A stretch of 64,000 nucleotides of DNA from Pseudomonas sp. NFACC02 (GTDB lineage Bacteria; Pseudomonadota; Gammaproteobacteria; Pseudomonadales; Pseudomonadaceae), in contig NZ_FOEO01000005.1 in assembly GCF_900110765.1 (NCBI RefSeq), positions 1 to 64,000 of the forward strand, in the 5' to 3' direction. Shown here one piece after another: positions 18,176-26,700 of the stretch. Numbering within the stretch: position 1 is the first letter of the stretch; the number at the start of each line of letters is the position of its first letter. The translations under genes and the position numbers were made by a program. The notes below the pieces were generated by a model. It was given only the letters and a program-made list of their open reading frames with translations, was not told the origin of the DNA and did not search any database.

Positions 18176-18216
18176 GGTTTTGTGTTTGGCGCAAATCTTC
18201 GGTACGACGCGGTCAC

Positions 18217-18306
18217 TGTAGGAGCCGTCCGAGGTTACGAGGGCCGCGAATGCAGTGGATCAGGCACCATAGAGGTTGATGACCCACTGCTTTCGCCAGC
18301 CGGCAC
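18217..18306. repeat. Composite REPIN-like repeat, copy 4
   Basis: TGTAGGAGCCGTCCGAGGTT … CGAATGCAGTGG … CCACTGCTTTCGCCAGCCGGC. The inner pairing CGAATGCAGTGG/CCACTGCTTTCG is kept with one mismatch. It lies in the tandem group 18063-18400. Confidence 0.65.
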
Positions 18307-18348
18307 AGTATCGGCGTCGTTCTCATTTCTTTGACACGACGAGGTCCC

Positions 18349-18440
18349 TGTGGGAGCCGTCCGAGGTTACGAGGGCTGCGAATGCGGTCCGTCATTCACC
18401 ATCGATCTCACAGACTGACCGTCTTCGCAAGCACGCTCAC
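18349..18440. repeat. Partial REPIN-like repeat, copy 5
   Basis: TGTGGGAGCCGTCCGAGGTT then ACGAGGGCTGCGAATGCGGT; the right half (GACTGACCGTCTTCGCAAGC) is diverged. Region 18068-18456 contains only these repeats between the convergent xylB and tssA genes. Confidence 0.55.
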
Positions 18441-18456
18441 ACCTGCTTATGTCCGA

Positions 18457-19557
18457 TCAGGACTTCGTTTCTTTCGTCCCCAGCACGTCACGAATACTGT
18501 CGATGACGTTGCCGTCCTTGATGACATCCTTCAGCCAGCCTTCAAGGGGCATGTTGCCCCATTTGATCGCGCGTTCGATCAGGTAGGGCACCGGGCTCTG
18601 GGGTTCGGTCTGTTTGAAGAATTGCGCGACGCCCGCCAGCAGGGTGAACGCCTCGTCGCGGGTCAGCGGGGTGGTGCGCAGCGGGGCCGGAGCGGTGTCT
18701 TTGGCGGTCGTCGTCATCGTGGGACCTGCAGGCTGGGGATCGTTCGCTTGCGGCGCAGGCTCGGAAGACGCCAGCGGCTCAGGGACGTTAAGTTCGACGC
18801 CCCGATCCTTGAGCAGCTTCTCGGCCAGTTGCGCGGCACGGGACAGGATTTCAATCAAGGCCGCGAAACTGGGCGCTTCGTGGCCGAACAACTGATCGGC
18901 TGTCGCCTGCAACTGACGGCAGGCGTGCAGGCTGTCGTTGATTTCAGCCGCTTTGCGCACGAAATGCTCGGTGTCGGTCAGGACCACCGAGCGCTGGAAG
19001 ATTTCGGCGTTGATCTTTCCTTCGTCCAGCGCGATGCGCATCGCTTGCGGGTTCTGCAGTGCAAGGTTTTCGATGTGACGGGATTCGTCATAGCGCAACA
19101 CACCGAAGTGGTCTCCCTGGGTGATCGGCAGCCCGCCCACCACATCGGCCAGCGTGGTTTTAAGCCAGGCCAGCCGCGCGGCGCGCTCTTCCAGGCCTTC
19201 ATCGAGGGACGGATAGAGGTCGTCCCAGAACCGCTGCAGGATCCGCTCGGCCAAGGTGAGACCGAAGGTGATCCCCACGAAATGGTATTTGTGCGCCAAG
19301 GCTTCACTGAGCCAGGCCACGAGCATCAGGTCTTTGCTCTGCTGAGCAAGGCCCTGTGCGGCCAGCGTGATCGTCAGGTCCCAATCCGATGATTTCAGAT
19401 CGGTCTGCCAGTCACCCTGGGTCAGGTAATCCGGGTCTGCCCGACGAGCCTCTTTGACGTTATCGAACAGCGTGGAAAAGCTCAGGTCTTCGCCGCTGCC
19501 TCCATTGATCGGCGCTGTCAGTTCGGTCAGTGAGAGGTCGTTGAGAAATTCAGACAT
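18457..19557 (-). CDS. tssA: T6SS protein TssA (ImpA-N domain)
   Basis: 366 residues. TssA guides assembly of the baseplate and priming of the tail tube and sheath. The N-terminal ImpA_N region (residues about 10-130) contains SFSTLFDNVKEARRADPDYLTQG, DWDLTITLAAQGLAQQSKDL and RFWDDLYPSLDE. A proline/alanine-rich linker (about 245-290) leads to a C-terminal helical region LTRDEAFTLLAGVAQFFKQTEPQSPVPYLIERA. The length fits the short TssA class. Start ATG 19557 is preferred over TTG two codons earlier. It is the last gene of the cluster, 102 bp after hcp and behind a terminator-like hairpin. Confidence 0.9.
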   Translation of the reverse strand: MSEFLNDLSLTELTAPINGGSGEDLSFSTLFDNVKEARRADPDYLTQGDWQTDLKSSDWDLTITLAAQGLAQQSKDLMLVAWLSEALAHKYHFVGITFGLTLAERILQRFWDDLYPSLDEGLEERAARLAWLKTTLADVVGGLPITQGDHFGVLRYDESRHIENLALQNPQAMRIALDEGKINAEIFQRSVVLTDTEHFVRKAAEINDSLHACRQLQATADQLFGHEAPSFAALIEILSRAAQLAEKLLKDRGVELNVPEPLASSEPAPQANDPQPAGPTMTTTAKDTAPAPLRTTPLTRDEAFTLLAGVAQFFKQTEPQSPVPYLIERAIKWGNMPLEGWLKDVIKDGNVIDSIRDVLGTKETKS

Positions 19558-19574
19558 GGTCAACTCGGGTATTT

Positions 19575-19614
19575 ACAAAAAGAACACCACGCCGAGGAGG
19601 TCGGCATGGTGTCG
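19575..19614 (-). terminator. Intrinsic terminator between hcp and tssA
   Basis: On the minus strand ACACCATGCCGA and TCGGCGTGGTGT pair over 12 bases (one mismatch) around a CCTCC loop, followed by TCTTTTTG. This is a good Rho-independent terminator downstream of hcp and about 20-60 bp before the tssA start. Read-through would set a lower TssA level. Confidence 0.75.
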
Positions 19615-19619
19615 AATAC

Positions 19620-19644
19620 GGACCATCGCCAAGGGCGACGGTCC
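19620..19644 (-). terminator. Second hairpin downstream of hcp
   Basis: GGACCATCGCC and GGCGACGGTCC pair (10 of 11) with a three-base loop. It lies directly after the hcp stop and in tandem with the intrinsic terminator, and may stabilise the 3' end of the abundant hcp mRNA. Confidence 0.6.
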
Positions 19645-19659
19645 CTGGTGCTTACGCGA

Positions 19660-20178
19660 TCACGCAAAAACCTTGTTGGCGGTGCGGTCCCAGCCGCCCG
19701 TGACGTTACCGCCACCCTGGCCGTCGGCACGGCTCTGTTGGGTGTAGGTGGTTTTGATGCGCGCGAAGTTGAAGCTGATCTCTTCGATCGGCAGGTCGCT
19801 CACGGCCTTGTCTTCACCGTCCTGGTTGCCGCCAGCGATGGCTTTGACCGACGACACGACCACCTCTTCCAGGTTGATCGTGAGGTAGGTCAGCTTGTCG
19901 CCGCCCGCACGGTTGACGTTCAGTTGGACCTTGGCGATGTGCGTGCCTTTGCAGCAGGCTTCGAACAGCTTCGCCGAGGCCTTGTCGACCGCCTTGCGAA
20001 TGCTGAAATCGCTCAGTGCAACGCGCTCGGACGACGCACCGCCCGAGGAGCTTGCGGTCGCGGAAGTGGCTTGAGTCGCGCCGTACTCATAGCCCAACAC
20101 TTCAATCCAGTCTTTGTGCTTGTCGTCCAGCACTTCACCGGGAATACCGTCGATCTGAATATATGCGTCAAATGCCAT
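19660..20178 (-). CDS. hcp: T6SS tube protein Hcp
   Basis: 172 residues, the usual Hcp size. Hcp hexamers stack as the inner tube that is expelled into targets and carry some effectors. The family pattern is clear: MAFDAYIQIDGIPGEVLDDKH (first strands), ALSDFSIRKAVDKASAKLFEACCKGTHI, the LTINLEEVVVSSV strand and the C-terminal EEISFNFARIKTTY. It starts after CATTTAAAT-rich leader with GGAGAAGTAAG as ribosome site. It is set off from its neighbours by a 164-bp 5' gap with a hairpin and by terminators downstream, as expected for a gene needed at higher level. Confidence 0.93.
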   Translation of the reverse strand: MAFDAYIQIDGIPGEVLDDKHKDWIEVLGYEYGATQATSATASSSGGASSERVALSDFSIRKAVDKASAKLFEACCKGTHIAKVQLNVNRAGGDKLTYLTINLEEVVVSSVKAIAGGNQDGEDKAVSDLPIEEISFNFARIKTTYTQQSRADGQGGGNVTGGWDRTANKVFA

Positions 20179-20284
20179 TTCTTACTTCTCCATTTTCTAC
20201 ATTTAAGGGCTTGCCTTACCTGCGGCCAGACCGCAGCCCCTCGATTTGACCTTCTTGATCATTCAAGAGAGGTCGGTTGCCGCT

Positions 20285-20314
20285 GCCTCAGCCTCCGCAC
20301 GCAGAGGCTCAGGC
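20285..20314 (-). promoter_or_regulatory. Hairpin in the leader between the OmpA-fusion gene and hcp
   Basis: GCCTCAGCCTC and GAGGCTCAGGC pair in 10 of 11 positions with an eight-base loop. No T-tract follows on the minus strand. It may protect or process the hcp message; hcp starts about 107 bp further on. Confidence 0.5.
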
Positions 20315-20342
20315 GCCGGTTTCTTGCAGGTGATCCGCGTCC

Positions 20343-22838
20343 TCAGTTGAGGGCGCGCACCTCGATTTCTACTCGCCGATTGGGCTCCAGGCATTGAATC
20401 AGCTGTGCTCGGGGCAGTTGCATGTCGCATTTGACCAACGGCTTCTCGCTGCCTTCGCCCACGGCCTCGACCAGCTCGGCGGGCACGCCCTTGCCGACCA
20501 GGTAGGTTTTGATGGTCTGCGCGCGTTGCCTGGAAACCTGAAGGTTGCTTTGCGGATCACCCAACTGGTCGGCGTGCCCGGCGATGATGATCTTGCCGAT
20601 GTTGGGCGTGCTCAACAGCTTGCCGGCAATGGCGCTCAACTGACTCTGGCCCTCGGTTTTCAGGCTCTGGAAGTCGGCCCGGGCAAACGCGAACAGCGTG
20701 TCCGATTCAAGGGTGATGGTCTCGATCGAGCGCAGCGATTGCGACAGCAGGCTGTTGATGTAATTGCGTGAACTGGAGACCAGGAACGCGTTGTCCAGAA
20801 TCCTCGGCACATCGGGCTCGTGGATCTGGTCGCTGTAGAAGTTCACCTGACGGCTGGCCAGTTCATAGTCAGAGCCCGAATCGGGAGCGGCAGCGGCGGC
20901 GGTCATGTTCTTGCCGGTCTGACGAGCGATGGCCGGGTACCAGTAATCAGGAATCCTGGCTTTGAGGAAGGCAGGGTCGGCCTTTTCCCGTTGTGAGCGC
21001 GAGAGCATCACATAGGTCTCCAGCGTGGCCTTGCCGAACTCGGCAATCGATTGAGCGCGGTTGTCGGCGGGCAGGGCACGCGGCTCGACGCTGTCGACCC
21101 CGGTCACGGGCAGCAGGTCCTTGGCGTTGCGTTGGTAGACCTTGATGGTGGTCAGCAGGTACAGCGAACGCGTCAGATTATCTGCCGTCGGTTTGAGCAT
21201 TACGGTTTCGAGCCGCCCGAAGTAGCGTTCCCGCAGTACCGGTTCGACTTTGTAGCCTTGGTAAAGGCCCAGGCGCAGACGCAACGGCACACCCTGATCG
21301 TGATGCCGGGCGTAGTAGTCCGCGGTCCAGAAACGCAAGCGGTCGAGGGTTTGCCAGGACGTGTACTGTTGCGGTGCTGCCTTGTCCTGAGCCGCCGCTG
21401 CCGTCAGTTGCGTGGACAGCGTTTCGATCTCGGTCTTGTTGTTCCAGTACGACCAGCCCCATAGACTGCACAGCAGCAGTGCGACCAGGCTGGCGCCGCC
21501 CACCCACGCGGCCTTGCGCCGACGCTCGCGGAAGTTGGTGGTGTACAACGCGACCAGATGCTGGTCCGGAATGATGACCTTGCGGAACAGGCTGTTGATG
21601 AACAGCGGTTGCGGCTGCGCGTTGCCATTGACCGACAGGTGCTCGGCTTCAAGGTGAAAGCGTTCGCTGACCTGCCGGGCATGACCGCCCAACTCCGGCG
21701 CATCGGCGTCCAGCGCACTGGTGAAATAGAACCCGCGCAGCAACTCTGCACTTTGATAGGGGTTGGCGCGCAGCAGGGCGTCGACGAACAGTTGCATCCG
21801 CGGTTTGAGCGCGGCCAGCTCCAGCGGGAAGCGGTAAACGGCCGGGTCCTGACGGGTAATCTGAATGTCCTGCATCACCAGCTGCTGGCTGGCCACGCTT
21901 TGCCAATACTGGGTGAGCTCGTCCATGGCCACGCCAAAACGCTGACCCCAATCGGCGGTTTCGTAATCCTTGTGCGTGAACGTTTTGCCCATCACCTCGC
22001 CGCGTGCCACTTCATCGAGCCGACGGTAGAACGCGCTGAAGCCGGGCACCAGGTCGCACTTGGTGAACACCAGGTACACCGGCAGACGCACTTCCAGCAG
22101 CGAGTGGGTTTCCTGAATGCGCTCGCGCAGACGTTTCGCCAGTCGTTCCTGATCTTCCAGCGAGGCCTGCAAAATGTCGTGAATGCTGACAGTGACGATC
22201 AGGCCGTTGAGCGGACGCCGCTGACGATGCTGACGCAGCAGTTGCAGGAAGGCGCGCCATTTGCCCGCTTCCTCCTGGTTGTTCATGTACCGCCCGGCCG
22301 TGTCGAGAAGGACCGCTTCGGAGCTGAAAAACCAGTCGCAGTTGCGTGTCCCGCCCAGCCCCGCGACCCGAACGCCTTCACGTTCGGCATAAGGGAAGTT
22401 CAGGCCGGACTGGTACAGCATGGTGCTTTTACCGGCCGCAGGCTGGCCGACCACCAGGTACCACGGCAACGCATACAGCGCGTCCTTGCTCGCGGTGCCG
22501 CGGGGCTTGTTGCTGTGCAGGCGGTCGATGCTCTGCAACAGGCGTTCACGCAGCAGGCTGACCTCTTCGCGGTCGGCGGGGCTGGCGTTCAGCACGGCCT
22601 GGTCGGCGTCGTCGCGCAGTAACCCCTCCAGATTGTGGTGCCGGGAAGCGCCCCGATACAGCAGCAATACATAACCCGCCGACAGCAGCAGGAACAGGCC
22701 GATGCCTGCCAGCAGACTGCGCAGCGAGTCGAAGCCCAGCGCGCGACCCAGGGCCCAGACCAGGAACAGAGTCAGGAAGAAGCAAACCCCCAAAACGTAG
22801 GGCTGGTAACGCAAGAAGTAATATTTGATCTTGTTCAT
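20343..22838 (-). CDS. TssM/IcmF-like N-terminus fused to an OmpA peptidoglycan-binding domain
   Basis: 831 residues. Two membrane helices (about 13-30 and 40-60) are followed by an IcmF-type P-loop GQPAAGKS (131-138) and NTPase region (LLDTAGRYMNNQEE; VYLVFTKCDLVPGF). A third membrane helix near 440-460 (AAWVGGASLVALLLCSLWGWSYW) leads to a short periplasmic part, then an OmpA-type domain (about 700-830: LFAFARADFQSLKTEG, IIIAGHADQLGDPQSNLQVS). It resembles a shortened TssM that has gained the peptidoglycan anchor usually found on TssL. A full TssM is also present, so this is an accessory, not a replacement. Its start overlaps the tagF stop by four bases. Known T6SS clusters of pseudomonads can carry such a protein; its role is unsettled. 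Confidence 0.8.
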   Translation of the reverse strand: MNKIKYYFLRYQPYVLGVCFFLTLFLVWALGRALGFDSLRSLLAGIGLFLLLSAGYVLLLYRGASRHHNLEGLLRDDADQAVLNASPADREEVSLLRERLLQSIDRLHSNKPRGTASKDALYALPWYLVVGQPAAGKSTMLYQSGLNFPYAEREGVRVAGLGGTRNCDWFFSSEAVLLDTAGRYMNNQEEAGKWRAFLQLLRQHRQRRPLNGLIVTVSIHDILQASLEDQERLAKRLRERIQETHSLLEVRLPVYLVFTKCDLVPGFSAFYRRLDEVARGEVMGKTFTHKDYETADWGQRFGVAMDELTQYWQSVASQQLVMQDIQITRQDPAVYRFPLELAALKPRMQLFVDALLRANPYQSAELLRGFYFTSALDADAPELGGHARQVSERFHLEAEHLSVNGNAQPQPLFINSLFRKVIIPDQHLVALYTTNFRERRRKAAWVGGASLVALLLCSLWGWSYWNNKTEIETLSTQLTAAAAQDKAAPQQYTSWQTLDRLRFWTADYYARHHDQGVPLRLRLGLYQGYKVEPVLRERYFGRLETVMLKPTADNLTRSLYLLTTIKVYQRNAKDLLPVTGVDSVEPRALPADNRAQSIAEFGKATLETYVMLSRSQREKADPAFLKARIPDYWYPAIARQTGKNMTAAAAAPDSGSDYELASRQVNFYSDQIHEPDVPRILDNAFLVSSSRNYINSLLSQSLRSIETITLESDTLFAFARADFQSLKTEGQSQLSAIAGKLLSTPNIGKIIIAGHADQLGDPQSNLQVSRQRAQTIKTYLVGKGVPAELVEAVGEGSEKPLVKCDMQLPRAQLIQCLEPNRRVEIEVRALN

Positions 22839-23761
22839 ACAGACTTCGTGTCCGGCGCGTCGACAAAGCGGTCGATGACGTCAAAGAGAGGGCGTTCGAG
22901 GCTGGGAAATTCCGGCGGCTGATGGTGCTCATCGAACGTCGCGAAATTGCCCAGCACGTCATAGTTTTGGGTGTGGTCGCTGTTGCCGGTCAGCACGGCG
23001 TACAGGCCGTGGGTGCTTCGGGAGGGGAAGCAGAACAGTTTCGGCCGCATGAAGTCGTCCGCCAGCACGCTGACCTGCGGCGACACGCGCTGTGCATTCA
23101 TTCGTGTCAGCCAGTCGACCCACAGGTCGGCGGTCGGGTTCTTCAATCCCCGTTCTGCAGGGAGAGGCAGGCAAATGCTCGGTGCATCCGCATGCCGCAA
23201 CGGACGACGCAACGCAGAGAGCCTGGTCAGCACCGCAGGGGTGATGAACTCCGGGTACGAGCTTTTCAGCGCATCGGCGATGTCCCGCAGGTTGAAGTTG
23301 CGCAGAAACTTTTCGTGAACCTGGCGAAACAGCGCGAAGTCCTGACCTTGCAAGGGGCGCAGCGCCTTGATCTTGTCGAACAGAAGCGCCGGCTGTTCTC
23401 CCTGAACACCCAGATGCAACAGCGATTTGATCTGGGCACAGAACAGTTCGCTTAACGTGAACGGGTTGATCAGGCGTTCATTTTCCAGGGCCTTCACGCT
23501 CTGGAAAATAAAGAACGGATAGCGACGCTGACTGGCGTCCATCGAGCTGATCAGGCCGCCCAGCAGCCAGTTCCCGGAGCGCGCCCGGTAGGAGAAAAAG
23601 CACAGCGGCAGACGGTCGAACAGCGCGCGCCAGTCGTCGCGCGGATGAATCGCCGCCAGCGAGTCCTGAAGCCAGCCGTCGAACTCGCGGACCTCGTCAG
23701 CGGCGCCATGCAAGCTGACGAAGTCGGCGCTGGCCGGTATTTTCCCGAAGCAGCCGATCAT
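22835..23761 (-). CDS. tagF: T6SS-associated TagF protein
   Basis: 308 residues with the TagF/DUF2094 signature at the start: MIGCFGKIPASADFVSLHG and EFDGWLQDSLAAIH, then SGNWLLGGLISSMDASQRRYPF. In P. aeruginosa TagF is a post-translational repressor of T6SS firing. It is longer than that protein; the extra C-terminal half (about 190-308) has no recognised motif. No fha/ppkA/pppA genes are seen in this window, so TagF may act through another route here. It lies 31 bp after tssM and overlaps the next gene. Confidence 0.85.
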   Translation of the reverse strand: MIGCFGKIPASADFVSLHGAADEVREFDGWLQDSLAAIHPRDDWRALFDRLPLCFFSYRARSGNWLLGGLISSMDASQRRYPFFIFQSVKALENERLINPFTLSELFCAQIKSLLHLGVQGEQPALLFDKIKALRPLQGQDFALFRQVHEKFLRNFNLRDIADALKSSYPEFITPAVLTRLSALRRPLRHADAPSICLPLPAERGLKNPTADLWVDWLTRMNAQRVSPQVSVLADDFMRPKLFCFPSRSTHGLYAVLTGNSDHTQNYDVLGNFATFDEHHQPPEFPSLERPLFDVIDRFVDAPDTKSV

Positions 23762-23792
23762 TGGTCGCTCCTTGGGTGCAGGGCTGAGTGCT

Positions 23793-26700
23793 TCACTTGC
23801 TTCGTCCGTCCGCCACGCTGACCGGCGCGTTCAGCGCGCTGAGCGCCTTGACGTTGGCCAGGTCGGTCAATTTGACGCCGCCGTAGTTGCGCACGGTCAG
23901 GCTCACCAGTCCGTTGGCAGTGGTCCAACTGAAACGTTGCTGAATGCCGTCCAGATCGACCACGCGGGCGCTGTCGTTCATGCGCAGCAGGCCCCAGCGT
24001 CCCGGGTAATCGAACACGGTGACGCGCTCGCCCGTCAGCGTCACCACGTCCAGACGAGCGCCGGGTGCGGTGGTGGTGCCTGGCCAGGAGAAGCGGCTCC
24101 AGCTGGTCTTGCCGTTACGGTAGTGCTGCTCCTGACCATCGAGGGTGAAGATGATGTCGGTGAAGTTGGCCGACGGCTCCAGCATGATCTCGAAACCGTT
24201 TTCCTTGTCGGACAGGCTGGCAATGACCTCGCCCAGCGAACTGGCCTTGTCGATGCTGCTGACCATGTTCGGGTTGACCAGCGGAGCGGCCTTGGCGCTG
24301 CTGCTCATGCCCAAGCCTTCGCCGCCCGACAGGTTGCCGATTTCGTTGCGCTTGAAGTTGGGGAGCAAGCCCGACTCGGGGTCGACGAACCGCTGCAGGT
24401 CCTTGACCGATGCCTCGTTGCGACTGCCCGCGGCGATCGGGTAACGGTGGGCCATGACTTGTTCCCACGGCTTGGCAATCTGCTGAGCCCAGGCTTTGGC
24501 GATCTGTTGACCGGCCGGGTCGCGCAACGTTTCCCAGGCGAACTGGATCGGCAGGCTGAACAGACTTTGCAGTGAGGCCGACAATCCGCCCTGGCTGGTA
24601 TCGACCGTGGTTTCAACGTAGTTGCGCACGTTGGTCACCTCGCTCGGCTGGCCTTCCAGGGTTTCGCTGATCAACTGTTTGCTGCTTTTGCCCACGTCCT
24701 GCGAGCGCTGGATGTTGTTCATCCGCACCTTGAGTTTGCGCAGGGCCGCCAGGTAGCGATCCATGATCGTGCTGTCTGCGCCTTCGGCATTCTGCGTGGC
24801 AAACACGCGCGAGACTGGCTCGAACCGTTTCGCCAGGCTGCCATCGTCAACGGGCGGCAGCGGCGAGAGTAACGTGGCCGGGGATTTATCCGGGCTGTCG
24901 AAGAGTCCGGTGACCTTGCTCCAGAAGGTGTCCGGGGGTTCGTTGCCGGTCTGGTGCGCCTCGCGTGGCGCGGGCAGGTCCCACTGGGTGTTGTCGTTGA
25001 CCGCCGACAGCAGGATCTTCACGGGCGAGTTCTGTACGTCGCTCAGTAACGACAGCTGTTCTGTTGCGTTGGCCATGTCGGTGAAATGCCGCACGCCGAC
25101 ACCGTTGAGCAGGGTGTACCAGGCCTGTGCGTAGTCACGCTTGTAGCGCGTCATGAACTCGCGCATGAAGTTGGCTTTCTGCACGATGCTGTCGCCGCCT
25201 TCACCATCGAGCACCCAGTCGGATTCGTTGCGCAGGTTGCCCGACACCAGTTTGATCAGCTCCGGTTTGACGAAACCCTCCCAGCCTTGCCGGGTAAAGA
25301 TCGCAGGCACTGCTTCGGCGCTATACAACAGTTGGCGACCCGGTAACGGCACCAGATCGTTGAGGTTGATGGCCGGGAACTGGCGGCTGGATTCCAGCTG
25401 CAGGCGCAGGTATTCACGGTCCACCAGGGAGCTTGAGATCATGAAGGACTTCAGGCTCTTGCGCGTGCTTTCCACCAGTTGTTCGTTGCGCGGCAGGGCA
25501 GGGGCCTGACCGTTTTTGACCAACTGCACGTACATCGGCACATTGTCCTCGATCACCTGATCGCTGACCGGGCTAGCGTCCGTCGCCGTGCTGGCCCACG
25601 CCACCGGCAGTGCTGCGCTGACGAACTCTGGATCCGGATGCACATCGGGTTGCGTCAACATCAGGTACAGCTTGAGCGCGTTGTAGGACTCGATGATCGA
25701 CGCCACCTGTTGCTCGTCCAGACGACCCAGCATCTCTTCCGACAACGACAGGCCGCCGGTGGTGGCCGACAGTTCGGCGGCATCGCTGGCCGTCGCAGGG
25801 TTGCGCAGATCGGCCAGCGCGCTGTCGCGGGTTTTGCTCGCAGCGCCCCTGGCCACGCCTTTGAGGCGATTGCCGACGTCGGAAGCGCTGCGTGGAATAC
25901 TGCTCAGGGTCGGCTTGCCAGCGCCTGCATTGAGGCTCTGCACAGCACGGCCAATCGGTTTCTGGCCTTTGTTCGATTGCCCGGCTGCCTTGCTGTTGCC
26001 CGGCGCGAGCGGGGTCTGCGGGTCCATTTCGTTGGCGAATTCGTTGAACGCGCGCATTTGCATTTGCAGCTTCAGCGCGACCGGTTCCAACGCTTGGCTA
26101 CGCAGTTGCTGCAGGTAGGCGGACTGAGCGACCGCGTGAATGTCCTCGCCCCGGTAAAGCCCTGCGCCCAATTGCAACGGCACACCCTTGACGCGGTGTT
26201 TTTCGATCAGCGCCAGTTCATCGCGGAGCAATTCCAGGCCCTCACCGGCGGCCATGCGCTGAGCTCGATCAGGGGCGTTGTCCAGGTTGTCGATCTTCTG
26301 CTGCAGCGCGGCGATCCACTGCCGGTTGTTCTGGAACGCCAGCGCCTGCCAGCCGATGAAGGCCAGACCGACCAACGCGGCGAGGGCGATCACGGCAGGG
26401 CTCAGTGAGGTGTCACGCCCGGTTCTGGACTGATAGCGGGTCAGGTCGCGGTCAGGGAAGATGACGCGGCGGAAGGTGTCGGTAATGAAGTAGCTGCGAT
26501 CACCAATTTTTTTGCCACGCGCGTCGGCCACTGCCGGGCTGTCTTGGGCAGGAAGCAAGGCAAACGACTCGGCCAGATCATCCTCGTACACCTGGCTCAG
26601 TTGCTGATCGGTCTGCAGTGCACTGGTGAAATACAGGCCGCGCAGCAACAACGGTGTGCCATGGCTGGCAGGCTGAGTGAAGTGCTCCAGAAACTGTTCT

